In this document: piece by piece, positions 48,221 through 57,207 of the stretch
Layout of the letters: every line of letters starts with the position of its first letter
How positions within the stretch are numbered: the stretch's first letter is position 1
Translations under genes and position numbers: made by a program
Notes under the pieces: model-generated
What the model saw: only the letters and a program-made list of their open reading frames with translations
What the model was told of the DNA's origin: nothing
Database searches by the model: none
Origin: Sphingomonas sp. SORGH_AS_0950
Lineage (GTDB): Bacteria > Pseudomonadota > Alphaproteobacteria > Sphingomonadales > Sphingomonadaceae
DNA: 64,000 nt
Assembly (NCBI RefSeq): GCF_030818415.1
Contig: NZ_JAUTAE010000001.1
Coordinates: 374,501 to 438,500, forward strand
Reading direction: 5' to 3'

Positions 48221-49161
48221 GCCGCCTGCTTCGCCCTGCGCAGCGCGTCCATCAGGATGCGGCTGTAGATGCGGTGCGTCTCGGCCTCCCGGTGGACACC
48301 GGCGCTGGACGGCGCGATGCCCAGCGATGCGGCGGGGGTGAAGGTGAGCTCGCCGAAATAGATGCCGTCGCGACCGTCATACAGGTCGACGCGTACAAAG
48401 GCGAACGGCGCCGACAGCGCTCGGGCAGCGGCGATCATCCGTTTCAGTCGGTCCTTCGCCGCCCTGGCGAAGCCGTCCGGCGCGCTCAGGCCGTCGCCTT
48501 CATCCATCGGATCGAAGTGCGGCACGCGGAACAGGCGACTCCAGGGCTGCCCGAAGCGGCCATGGTCGATCTGGCACAATAGCGGCTCGCCATGGATGCA
48601 GTGGAATTTGTAATCGTCGGGCGGCCCGGCCATGTGCGTTGGGATCATTGTCTCGACGATGATCTTTCGTGGCAGGCGCCAATATTGCATCTCCCGCAGG
48701 ATCGACGCGTAATCCATCGAGGCCAGATCATACAGGTCGCGCAGCGCCGCAGGGTCCGCGAGATCCCGCAAAAAGGTGACGCCACCGCTGGCATGGGTCG
48801 GCTTGGCCAGGGCATCGGTCCCGATAAAGGGGCGGAGCCGGTCGAATAGGTCTTCGGGCGAGGCCAGCGTCTCGACCGGGATGACGGCCAGCGTCTCCGG
48901 GATATGAAGATCGAGGCAACGTTGATGTGCCTCGACCTTGGCGGTTTGCTTATCGACAAAGGCCTGCTCCGATGCGGACCAGTGCGGATCGATCATCCGG
49001 TCATAGATGACGTCGTTGATCCGCGCGTCGGGATGGTGGGGCGGAAGCGGCGGGCGGCCGAATTTTCGCTCGAATGGCACGGAGGCCAGCCGATGATTAG
49101 CGGCCCGCGTCATGGGGCCATGCCCATCGTCGCCCGCGTCTCTGTTCGGCTTTTCGCTCAT
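48217..49161 (-). CDS. TupA-like ATP-grasp protein
   Basis: A 314-residue protein resembling the TupA-like ATP-grasp family found in polysaccharide and teichuronopeptide loci. Matching parts are FERKFGRPPLPPHH (N-terminal), the KPTHASGG phosphate-loop-like segment, PRKIIVETMIP, DDYKFHCIHGEPLLCQID, and the metal-binding end FVRVDLYDGRDGIYFGELTF. Such enzymes ligate an amino acid or similar acid to a carbohydrate or peptide carrier; the substrate is unknown. It lies 27 bases after a methyltransferase gene on the same strand. Confidence 0.8.
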   Translation of the reverse strand: MSEKPNRDAGDDGHGPMTRAANHRLASVPFERKFGRPPLPPHHPDARINDVIYDRMIDPHWSASEQAFVDKQTAKVEAHQRCLDLHIPETLAVIPVETLASPEDLFDRLRPFIGTDALAKPTHASGGVTFLRDLADPAALRDLYDLASMDYASILREMQYWRLPRKIIVETMIPTHMAGPPDDYKFHCIHGEPLLCQIDHGRFGQPWSRLFRVPHFDPMDEGDGLSAPDGFARAAKDRLKRMIAAARALSAPFAFVRVDLYDGRDGIYFGELTFTPAASLGIAPSSAGVHREAETHRIYSRILMDALRRAKQAA

Positions 49162-49188
49162 GGATGACGGTGAAATGGCCGCGCGAGG

Positions 49189-50190
49189 TCAGTCATGGTC
49201 GGCGGTCGCGCGCTCGACGCACAATCCGATCGCCGCGATGCGGTCGACCTCGGCATAGGGTGCGTTGTCCAGTTCGTCGCCAAAGATGTCGGGATCGAGC
49301 ACGCGGTAATCCTGGCGGTAGCCGGTCGCGGGAATTGCGTGCTGTATCGCGTCCCGAACCACGTCACGGCCACCCACGATCGACACGCCCGTATGCATCA
49401 GGAAGCGGCCGCCCGGCGCCAGTTTGCGGATCGCCATCAGCGTCCAGTCGACCGACAGCCTGCCGCCATAGAGATCGCCGCCGTCGCGATAGGCACGGCG
49501 GACGGGATCTATCATGAACGGCGGATGGGTGACGATCAGGTCGAACGGCCCGTCGACCTCCTCGGGTGTCTGCGCCATCACGCCATGGTTGGCGATCCCC
49601 GAGAAGGTCGCATTGATCGACGCGAGTTGCAGAGCCTTGGGATTCAAGTCGGCCAGCGTCAGCTCCGCCTTGCCGTGCAGCGATGCGGCGACGATGCCAC
49701 CGACCCCGGCTCCGGCGCCATAGTCGAGGATGCGGGCCTCAGTCGGCAACCCGGCCAGGTGGCGTGAGATATAGTCGGCGAAGCGGTAGCTGTCAGGGCC
49801 CAGGAATACGGCATCGCGTGCCGTGGTCGGATAGCGCGAATGAAGGAACAGCTGCCCCAGCACGTTCGAGACGCGGATGGCGGCGGTTACCAGTCCGTCC
49901 GGACGCTCCTCCAGCAACCCTTGCGCGGCAAGGATCGCGAGGAGAGCAGGGGGCAGGGCGTCGCGGCGGCAGGGCAGGGACCATCCCAGCAGGTCGGCCA
50001 CGGTCGCGCCGACCTGCCGATCGGGTCGCGCTATCACCCGCGCCTGCGACGCCGGGGTGGGCGCGATGAAGTCGTAATCCATCGAACGCAGCATGCCGAG
50101 CAGGTCGAGCATCGCGTTGCGCGAAATGCCGGACACGGCATCGGACCCATCCGCCTTGAAAGAAGTCTCGTCGGGCTCTGTTACGTTCAT
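49189..50190 (-). CDS. Class I SAM-dependent methyltransferase
   Basis: A 333-residue methyltransferase. The SAM-binding motif I is ILDYGAGAGVGGIVAA, motif II is in LTLADLNPKAL, and the catalytic segment is LIVTHPPFM. This resembles the N/D-PP-Y/F motif of enzymes that methylate amide or exocyclic nitrogens (small-methyltransferase/PrmC-like group). The N-terminal 120 residues form a helical domain without a clear match. The target is not evident. ATG 50190 follows GGTGA; a TTG at 50223 would extend it by 11 residues. It is part of a leftward run from 54818 to 48217. Confidence 0.85.
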   Translation of the reverse strand: MNVTEPDETSFKADGSDAVSGISRNAMLDLLGMLRSMDYDFIAPTPASQARVIARPDRQVGATVADLLGWSLPCRRDALPPALLAILAAQGLLEERPDGLVTAAIRVSNVLGQLFLHSRYPTTARDAVFLGPDSYRFADYISRHLAGLPTEARILDYGAGAGVGGIVAASLHGKAELTLADLNPKALQLASINATFSGIANHGVMAQTPEEVDGPFDLIVTHPPFMIDPVRRAYRDGGDLYGGRLSVDWTLMAIRKLAPGGRFLMHTGVSIVGGRDVVRDAIQHAIPATGYRQDYRVLDPDIFGDELDNAPYAEVDRIAAIGLCVERATADHD

Positions 50191-50257
50191 ATGATCACCA
50201 TAATTCACGATGCTGGCCGCCAATCGCGGCGCTGGCCGTCGAGGGACATGATCCGCG

Positions 50258-50992
50258 TCAGGCCGTCTTCTGGATCAGCGGTTCGATCCGCAGATTGACG
50301 ATGTCGCAATTGGCCGATCGGCTGAGCACGAACAGGATTGCGTCGGCGACATCCTCGGCAGGCAGCATCCGTCCGTCCGCGACGGCGGCCTGTTTTTCCT
50401 CCTCGCTGCATTCCTGCATCTCGGTGTCGACCGATCCGGGCTGGATCACGCTGACCCGGATACGCTTGTCCGCCACCTCCTTGCGCAGCGTCTCCGCAAA
50501 GGCCTGGATGCCAGCCTTGGTCGCGGCATAGACGCTTTCGCCCGCGGCCTTGATCTCGGTACTGATCGATCCGACGAACAGCAGATGGCCGCCGCCCTGG
50601 TCCTGCATCCGCAGGATGGCCGCGCGGGCACAGGCGAGATAGCCGGTCAGATTGGCATCGATCACATAACGCCAATCGTCGTCGGCCATCTCATGGATCG
50701 GCTGCGCGCCCAGTGCGGCGCACGCGACCAGCATGTCGATGCCGCCCAGCCGGTCGTCGACGGCGGCGAAGACGCGGTCGATACCCTCCTGCGTCGCGGC
50801 ATCCTCGGCGATCCCGGTGACATCGCCATCGATCCCGGCCAGCGCCGCGTCGAGCGCGTCCTGATGCCGCCCGAAGGTCAGGACGCGCGCACCCTCGGCC
50901 GCCAGAGCCTTCAGCGCGGCCCGGCCGATGCCGGTGGTGCCGCCGGTCAGCAGGATGCGGCGGCCGGACAACATGGTGGGGTTCTTGGTCAT
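50258..50992 (-). CDS. SDR family oxidoreductase
   Basis: A 244-residue classical short-chain dehydrogenase/reductase. The cofactor motif is LLTGGTTGIGRAALKALA. Catalytic residues are Ser in FVGSISTEIK and the Tyr/Lys pair in SVYAATKAG. The substrate is unknown. It starts three bases after the stop of the 741-residue unassigned protein, so the two are almost certainly cotranscribed and may act on the same sugar or alcohol. A second ATG lies at 50974. Confidence 0.92.
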   Translation of the reverse strand: MTKNPTMLSGRRILLTGGTTGIGRAALKALAAEGARVLTFGRHQDALDAALAGIDGDVTGIAEDAATQEGIDRVFAAVDDRLGGIDMLVACAALGAQPIHEMADDDWRYVIDANLTGYLACARAAILRMQDQGGGHLLFVGSISTEIKAAGESVYAATKAGIQAFAETLRKEVADKRIRVSVIQPGSVDTEMQECSEEEKQAAVADGRMLPAEDVADAILFVLSRSANCDIVNLRIEPLIQKTA

Positions 50993-50995
50993 TGG

Positions 50996-53221
50996 CTATT
51001 CCCAGGTCAGGATCAGGCGCCCATGGGCGGGCACGCAGTAATCGATGCGATCGGCGTCGACGGCATCGGGCGCGATGGCCTCGCCGCTGGCGGTGGTGAC
51101 GCGGCTGTCGGTCAGCGTGCGCCGCTTCAGCCGGACGAGGCGCAGCCAGGCGGTGCGCGTCTCGCCCCCGTCGAGCAGGATCGACAGAGCATGGTCCCCG
51201 ACCCGCTCGACCGCGCGGAGCAGCATGTCGCAATAGAGGCGGAAGGGTGCGCCCTCGACGGTGTGGAAGGCGCTGGAGGCGAAGATGAACGCCGCCCCCG
51301 CGCCGTACACCTCCTGTCCCACCTGCCCGGCGGGCTGGCCATCGGGATACAGGTCCTCCAGCGGGAAGGAGAGCCCCTGGTCGATATGGCCGTTGGGCTC
51401 GCGCTGCTCCTCGGAGATCGCCTCGGGCGGCAGCGCGTCGGGATAGTAATACCAGGCGCGCGACAGGGCATAGCGGCAATATTCGCTGATCAGCATCCGC
51501 GCCTCCGGGTCGAGGTCGGGGCCGCCATCGTCCAGATAGCGCTCGAACGCGACATAGCTGTCGAAACATTCGTACATCGCCATGTACGGCGCATCCTGAA
51601 GACAGGTGACCGCCAGGAACGTCTCGTAATGGGCGGCATGCCCGATCCGGCTGTCCCAGATCACCGCATTGTGCAGGAAGCTGGCCAGATAGACATAGCT
51701 TTGTTCGCGATAGACGTCGCGATTGGTGATCCGCCACAGCCGCATGCAGGCGGCGGCCCCCCAGGCGGTCAGATTGGCCTGATAGTTGATCGCGAAGCCC
51801 AGTCCGATGGCCGCATCGATCGCCGCGCGCGCCTCGTCCAGATAGGTCTTGTCGTCGGTCAGCTCGAACGCCTGGAGCATGACCCAGGCATAGATGCCGC
51901 CGACATCGGTTTGCCCGCGCCCGTCGACCGGGGCCTCTTTGGTGATGACCGAGAAGTCGGTGACGTCATATTCGATCGGCCAACGATAGTCGAAATGCCG
52001 CGCGACGCGCACGCCATAGCCGATCGCCTTCAGGAACAGCGCCCGCGCCTCGTCATCGCCGTCGAGCGCCAGCGTGCCGAGGTTCAGCAACGGGTGATAG
52101 AGATACCAGCTGTCGACCGCATCGGCATTCTTGTCCTTGCCGACATTGGGCAGATAGCGGCGAAACGTGCCGAGCCCCTCGTCGAAGAAGCGCGGCAGCC
52201 CCGCCTTGAACGTCGCCTCCAGCGGATGCGGTTCGCCGCGCCATTTGCCCCAACGGTGGAGCGCGGCGATCACCGACATCTGCACCATGATGTCGGGATA
52301 TTCCGCCCCCGTATAGGGATGGACATAGCGATGGCCGTAATGGCGGATCGTGGCGTCGGGCGCTTCGTCCAGATCACGCGCGGCGCGCTCGGCGCGGTCG
52401 ATCCAGTCGCGATAGGCGACCGGCGGCGGGTCGAGCAGGTCATAGGCGCTGCCCAGCATCTGCACGAACTGGCGCGCGGACTCGCGTTCGTGCGGCGGGG
52501 CATGGTGGCGAAAGACCAGGATCGTGTCGGACAGCGTCACGCTCTCCCCCGCCGGAAGCGCGACCTCGGCGGGGTCGGCCTCGGCATCGGGGACGGGCAG
52601 CGCATAGCCCAGTTCGGGCCAGCTGCCCCCCACCGTCTCGCGCGGGACGGTTCCGGTGGCGCGGAAATAGGCGTTCGAGGCGGTGAGATTCTGGATGTAG
52701 AGTATGTTGCCAAAGGCTGGCGTATCGATGCGGAAATAGACAAGGCCGGTATTCAGCCCGCGCTGCGGCGCCTCCACCACCCCTTGCGCGCGCAAGGGAT
52801 CGTCGCCCGTGCCAAAGGGATAAAGGTCGCGCGGGGCGGGGGGCATGACCATCGGCCGGGCGGGCGTGAAGCGCGTCGCGATGCGCAGCCGCTCCACCGC
52901 CAGCCGGCCGGCGATGCAGGATATGATATGTTCGCCCATCGCGCTGGTCACGCGGAGCCGGGCGACCTCCCCCTCTTCCGGCGGCAGGACCGCGCAGTCG
53001 AAGCCGGTCGACAGAAAGGCGGCCCGCACCGCCAGCCCGCCGCTACTGCCCCTGCGCCGCACGATCGCGAAGACCGATGCGTCGGTTCGGTGCAGCCCGA
53101 CCGTCAGGTCGCCGATCGTGAAATCGGCCAGCGGGGCGGGTTCGTCGCGCAGCAGTTCGCGCAGGTCCAGCAGATGGGGGCTGATGGCGGGCGGCGCTTC
53201 GGCCGTCGCGGTTCGGGGCAT
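50996..53221 (-). CDS. Unassigned 741-residue protein, probable alpha/alpha-toroid
   Basis: I do not recognise a named family. The first 260 residues or so are strand-rich (beta-sandwich-like). The rest alternates amphipathic helices with conserved aromatic and acidic clusters (VDSWYLYHPLLNLG, DVGGIYAWVMLQAFELTDDK, CLQDAPYMAMYECFDSY, GQEVYGAGAAFIFASSAFH). This pattern is like six-hairpin glycosidases and phosphorylases. No signal peptide is seen, so it is probably cytoplasmic. It follows an MFS transporter gene after 88 bases and precedes an SDR gene after 3 bases, which suggests uptake and processing of a carbohydrate-like compound. The ATG at 53221 is used. Confidence 0.6.
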   Translation of the reverse strand: MPRTATAEAPPAISPHLLDLRELLRDEPAPLADFTIGDLTVGLHRTDASVFAIVRRRGSSGGLAVRAAFLSTGFDCAVLPPEEGEVARLRVTSAMGEHIISCIAGRLAVERLRIATRFTPARPMVMPPAPRDLYPFGTGDDPLRAQGVVEAPQRGLNTGLVYFRIDTPAFGNILYIQNLTASNAYFRATGTVPRETVGGSWPELGYALPVPDAEADPAEVALPAGESVTLSDTILVFRHHAPPHERESARQFVQMLGSAYDLLDPPPVAYRDWIDRAERAARDLDEAPDATIRHYGHRYVHPYTGAEYPDIMVQMSVIAALHRWGKWRGEPHPLEATFKAGLPRFFDEGLGTFRRYLPNVGKDKNADAVDSWYLYHPLLNLGTLALDGDDEARALFLKAIGYGVRVARHFDYRWPIEYDVTDFSVITKEAPVDGRGQTDVGGIYAWVMLQAFELTDDKTYLDEARAAIDAAIGLGFAINYQANLTAWGAAACMRLWRITNRDVYREQSYVYLASFLHNAVIWDSRIGHAAHYETFLAVTCLQDAPYMAMYECFDSYVAFERYLDDGGPDLDPEARMLISEYCRYALSRAWYYYPDALPPEAISEEQREPNGHIDQGLSFPLEDLYPDGQPAGQVGQEVYGAGAAFIFASSAFHTVEGAPFRLYCDMLLRAVERVGDHALSILLDGGETRTAWLRLVRLKRRTLTDSRVTTASGEAIAPDAVDADRIDYCVPAHGRLILTWE

Positions 53222-53309
53222 GACACAATTCCGAAAGTGTGACGGGTGTGATCCCCAACCCACTGGAAAAGAGCGGAGTTCCTGGCAAATGCCGTTCCGC
53301 TAAACTGGG

Positions 53310-54818
53310 TCAACGCATTCGTGCCGCCCGCGCCGCCTGCGCCCGTTTCAGGCGGATGCGCGTGCGTGCATCGCGCAGCAGCGTACCGGGCAGATCGGTC
53401 GCGGCACGCAGGCCCGCGACCGAGGAGATGTTGCGGATGCTACGCCGCGTCTCGTTCAGCACCTGCCCTACCATCGCCCGCCGCTCGATCTCCCCCGTCT
53501 CGCGCACCAGCGACAGCCGGTGGATCGCATAGATTCCGATCAGCCCGGCCAGCAGGAAATAAAAGTCCCATGCGGTCAGCGTGATCGGCAGGGTGAAGAT
53601 GCCGTTCGGGCTGCGCCACCGCGCGAGCAGCTCGAACTGGCGCGCGGCGAAGAATTGGGCGAGCAGGCCGCCCAGGATCGGCGCGATCCCGGCGGCGATG
53701 GCGGTCGTCATCGCATTGGCCGCGACATAGGCGGTGGCGGACCCCTTGGGCGACAGTTTCAGCGCGATGTTGGTGCTGGCCAGCGTCACTCCGGCGATAG
53801 TCGCGCCCATGATGAGGTGAAGCCCGATCAGCCACCATTTCACCGCACCCCGGTCGCCCAGTTGCGAGGCGCCGATCATCGCGACGATCGCCAGGATATA
53901 GGCGGGGGCACACACCGCCAGGACCGACTTGTTGGCGAACCGGTCGCTCAGCCGCCCCCAGAGCCGGAGCGCGAGGATATTGGCGAGCTGGCTGGCGACG
54001 CTGAGAAGGAGCACGAAGCTGACCGCGAAATGCAACTGGCGGACGATGAAGACGGTGAAGAAGGGCGTCGCTAGATTGATCGCGAACTGCCAGCTGGCCA
54101 CGAAGACCAGCAACCGGCGGAAATTGGGGTCGCCCAGCGGCTGGGACAGCAGCGCGCGCAGCGCGATGGGGCCGGGGGCGGGCGGCATCCGCGGCTCGGG
54201 CATCATCGCGACGATCCGCGCGCTGATCAGCCCGGTGAGGCAGCCGGTCGCGAACATCGCGGCGAACACCATGTCTCGTGCGAATGAACCCGCCCGTGTC
54301 CAGTCCAGCGCCAGCGCGGCCGCCAGGCCCAGGATCAGGCTGATCGCGGTCAGCCAGACCGTCCGCCGTGCAAAGACATCGCCCAGCCGGTCGTCGGGCG
54401 CGAGATCGCGCATCCAGGCATTCCACGCGCATCCGCCGACTGCGCCCAGCCCGCACAACAGCATCTGCGCCGCCAGGAAGATCAGCAGCGCGGCCGTCCC
54501 GCTGAAAAAGGCGAGTGCCGCCATCACCGCCAACATGGTCCGCCCGATCAGGCTGGACAGGACGGCGATCCGCTTGCGCCGCCGCCATCGCTCGACCAGC
54601 TGGATGGCGGGCAGTTGCAGCAGCTGCGCCAGGAACGGCATCGCGGCGAGGATGCCGACCATCACGTTCGACGCGCCCAGATGCAGCGCGAAGGCGGTCA
54701 GGATCACCCCGCTGGTGAGTGCCGCCGCGCCGCCGGAAAACCCCGCCTCGATGACGAGCAGCCGCAAGCCGCGCTCTCGGTCGGCATCAGTCAGTTCGGC
54801 TTGCGGGTCCAGGGTCAT
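53310..54818 (-). CDS. MFS transporter
   Basis: A 502-residue inner-membrane protein of the major facilitator superfamily with about 12 hydrophobic segments in two halves. The N-terminal half includes VIEAGFSGGAAALTSGVILT and LVERWRRRKRIAVLSSLIGR (the basic loop after helix 2). The second half includes WGRLSDRFANKSVLAV, the equivalent loop. The C-terminal 70 residues are hydrophilic, cytoplasmic and arginine-rich. The substrate is unknown. As first gene of the leftward cluster it may import the compound processed by the 741-residue protein and SDR. It diverges from the patatin gene. Confidence 0.88.
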   Translation of the reverse strand: MTLDPQAELTDADRERGLRLLVIEAGFSGGAAALTSGVILTAFALHLGASNVMVGILAAMPFLAQLLQLPAIQLVERWRRRKRIAVLSSLIGRTMLAVMAALAFFSGTAALLIFLAAQMLLCGLGAVGGCAWNAWMRDLAPDDRLGDVFARRTVWLTAISLILGLAAALALDWTRAGSFARDMVFAAMFATGCLTGLISARIVAMMPEPRMPPAPGPIALRALLSQPLGDPNFRRLLVFVASWQFAINLATPFFTVFIVRQLHFAVSFVLLLSVASQLANILALRLWGRLSDRFANKSVLAVCAPAYILAIVAMIGASQLGDRGAVKWWLIGLHLIMGATIAGVTLASTNIALKLSPKGSATAYVAANAMTTAIAAGIAPILGGLLAQFFAARQFELLARWRSPNGIFTLPITLTAWDFYFLLAGLIGIYAIHRLSLVRETGEIERRAMVGQVLNETRRSIRNISSVAGLRAATDLPGTLLRDARTRIRLKRAQAARAARMR

Positions 54819-54952
54819 CGGTGCCGGGGCAACGTCCCGCCTGCGACGCGGGTTGCCGTCGGCTATCAGTAATGCTGATCTATATCATTGAGAATTCGCG
54901 ATATTGACGTTTCCTCGCGCGACCATCCGGGCGTTCGCGGGTTTGTCGATGG

Positions 54953-56011
54953 ATGACGCTTTCCATGCCGCCCGATCTGCGTATCGCCCTGGTCTTGGCC
55001 GGGGGCAATGCGCTGGGCGCCTATCAGGCGGGTGTCTATGAGGCATTGCACGATGCCGGTATCGCGCCGGACTGGATCGTCGGCACCTCGGCGGGGGCGA
55101 TCAACGGCGCGATCATCGCGGGTAACGCGCCGGAAGACCGGCTGTCGCGGCTGTCCGACCTGTGGCGTCCCGAAGCCAGCGACCCTGTGGGCGTGCTAGC
55201 ATGGGACGCGATGATCGACAGCTGGCGGCGCAGCGGCGAGGTGATCGCGACGCTGCTCGGCGGGCGGCGGGGGCTGTTCGCGCCGCTCGGCACCGCCTTG
55301 GCCACACGCGATACGCCCGCGCTGTATGACACGACGCCCTTGGCCTGCACGCTGGCCCGGCTGGTCGATTTCGACCGTCTGAATGACGGCGCGGTTCGCT
55401 ATATGGTGCAGGCGGTGGCGCTGGATACGGGCGAGGAGGTCGTGTTCGACAGCGGGCGCGGCCGGATCGCGCCCGACCATATCCGCGCGAGCTGCGCCAT
55501 GCCGCCCGCCTTTCCTCCGGTTGCGGTCGAGGGCGCGCTCTACGTCGATGGCGGGCTGTCCGCCAACCTGCCGCTCGATCCCGTGCTGGCCCGGCCCGGC
55601 GACGCGCCGCTGCTGTGCATCGCGGTCGACCTCTTGCCGCTGGCCGGGCCGCGCGCGCCGAGCATCGGCGGGATGATCAGCCGAACACAGGATCTGGCCT
55701 TCGCCGCACAGTCCCGCCGGACCCTGACGCGCTGGCGAGACCATTATGCCACCGCCTCCGATGGACAGGAGACCTCGGTCACGCTGGTCCAGCTCCATTA
55801 TGCCGACCAGCAGGACGAGGTCGCGGGCAAGGCGCTGGACTTCTCGCCCCGCTCGGTGCGGCAGCGATGGAATGCGGGGCTGCGCGACGGCCGGGTGCTG
55901 ACCGCCGCCCTGGCGGGGGGCGCCATTCGCATGGGGGACAGGGGCCTGACATCGACCACCATCGCGGCGGGCCGGAACCCGGTCGCCGCCCATTCGGAAG
56001 ACATGCCATGA
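54953..56011 (+). CDS. Patatin-like phospholipase
   Basis: A 352-residue patatin-family acyl hydrolase with a Ser-Asp dyad: Ser46 in VGTSAGAING and Asp199 in YVDGGLSANLP. The oxyanion motif is LVLAGGNALGAYQAGVYEAL near the N-terminus. Such proteins hydrolyse phospholipids or other acyl lipids. No signal peptide or membrane anchor is visible. A second ATG at 54965 would shorten it by four residues and fits the family start equally well. Its stop overlaps the start of the zinc alcohol dehydrogenase gene (ATGA, 56008-56011). Confidence 0.92.
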   Translation: MTLSMPPDLRIALVLAGGNALGAYQAGVYEALHDAGIAPDWIVGTSAGAINGAIIAGNAPEDRLSRLSDLWRPEASDPVGVLAWDAMIDSWRRSGEVIATLLGGRRGLFAPLGTALATRDTPALYDTTPLACTLARLVDFDRLNDGAVRYMVQAVALDTGEEVVFDSGRGRIAPDHIRASCAMPPAFPPVAVEGALYVDGGLSANLPLDPVLARPGDAPLLCIAVDLLPLAGPRAPSIGGMISRTQDLAFAAQSRRTLTRWRDHYATASDGQETSVTLVQLHYADQQDEVAGKALDFSPRSVRQRWNAGLRDGRVLTAALAGGAIRMGDRGLTSTTIAAGRNPVAAHSEDMP

Positions 56012-57059
56012 AAGCCGCCCGGAAGACCGCCAATGGCCGTTTCGAGATCGCCGAAGTCGAGGAGCCGCGCCTGCCCGCCGACGATTGGGTCAAGGCGCGG
56101 GTGCGGATGGCGGGCATATGCGGAACCGACCTGCGCCATTGGGAAAAGGCGGAGGAAGAGCTGCACTGCTGTATCATGGGCCATGAACTGGCGGGGGAGG
56201 TCGTCGAGATCGGTTCGGCGGTCACCCGCGTCGCGGTCGGCGACCGGGTGCTGGTCGAATCCGTCCTTGGCTGCGGCCATTGCGACTGGTGCCGGGTGCA
56301 GCAATATAATCGCTGCCCGGACCTCTATCCGACCCGCCGTGCCAGCGTTTCGCGCGCCTATGCCGAATATGTCGTCGGCCCGCAGCACAAGTTCCACCGC
56401 CTGCCCGACAGCGTGGGGTTCGACGATGCGGCGCTGCTGGATACTTATGCCGTGGCGCTGCATGCCCAGCATCTGTCGGGCCTGACCATCGGATCGCGGG
56501 TGGCGATCATCGGGGCGGGGCCGATCGGGCTGGGCCAGCTGATGCTCGCCAAGGCCAGCGGCGCGACCGTCACGATCATCGACAGGATGCCGCACGCGCT
56601 CGCGCTGGCCGCGCGGCTGGGCGCGGACCGCATTGTCCATTCGGACGACGACGACCCGCAGGGCGCGATCGGCGCCATGACCGACGATCGCGGTGCCGAC
56701 ATCGTGTTCGAATGCGCGGGTGGCGAGTCCATGCCCGATACGCTGCCGCTCGCCACGCGGTTGGTGCGGCGCGGCGGCAAGGTCGTCATCGTCGGCGGTT
56801 TCGACGATGGCGCCATCGCCATCCCGCTGGAGTGGCAGCGTATCCAGATGTCCGAGATCACCCTGATCCCAGCGCCAGCTTCGCCTTTTACGACATCCAT
56901 GCCGAACAGGTCGAGGTGATCGATCTGGTGGCGCGCGGGGTGCTGAAGACGCAGGAACTGATTACCCACCGCTTCCCGCTCGACCGGATCAACGACGCTT
57001 TCGAAGCGGCGCAGGATCGTGGCCGGACCGGCGCGATCTTCGTCGGCCTGACGATCTGA
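56008..57059 (+). pseudogene. Zinc-dependent alcohol dehydrogenase with a single-base frameshift
   Basis: The first frame encodes a medium-chain zinc dehydrogenase. Catalytic zinc ligands are in MAGICGTDLRHWE and MGHELAGE, structural zinc cysteines in GCGHCDWCRVQQYNRCPDL, and the NAD motif in VAIIGAGPIGLGQLML. After SEITLIP at about 56870 the similarity continues in the next frame (ASFAFYDIHAEQVEVIDLVA, HRFPLDRINDAFEAAQD) to the stop at 57059. Adding one C to the CCC run at 56868-56870 would restore a normal 350-residue protein. As it stands the first frame stops at 56919. This is either a pseudogene or a homopolymer sequencing error. Confidence 0.8.
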
Positions 57060-57091
57060 CACCTCGCTCGCGAATATCGCATGCCCTGCGC

Positions 57092-57125
57092 GGCACGGGC
57101 GGCGCTCGTGCCCGGATTCTTTCCG
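57092..57125 (+). terminator. Rho-independent-type terminator after alcohol dehydrogenase
   Basis: GGCACGGGC (57092-57100) pairs with GCTCGTGCC (57104-57112) as a nine-pair stem with one G-T wobble and a three-base loop. It is followed by the pyrimidine-rich stretch ATTCTTTCC. It lies 32 bases after the dehydrogenase stop, before the GT32 gene. Confidence 0.6.
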
Positions 57126-57207
57126 TTCCGATTGCGACAACACAATCTTAAACACGTCCGGTTACCCTTCGGCAAATATCCCGACCAAGCCAGAAGGTAT
57201 TGCCGCC

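Noticed and set aside
50585..53242. Long rightward open frame of 885 codons opposite the 741-residue protein and SDR
   Set aside because: Composition is Gly/Arg/Asp-rich without motifs, and the leftward SDR is unambiguous, so this is a shadow.
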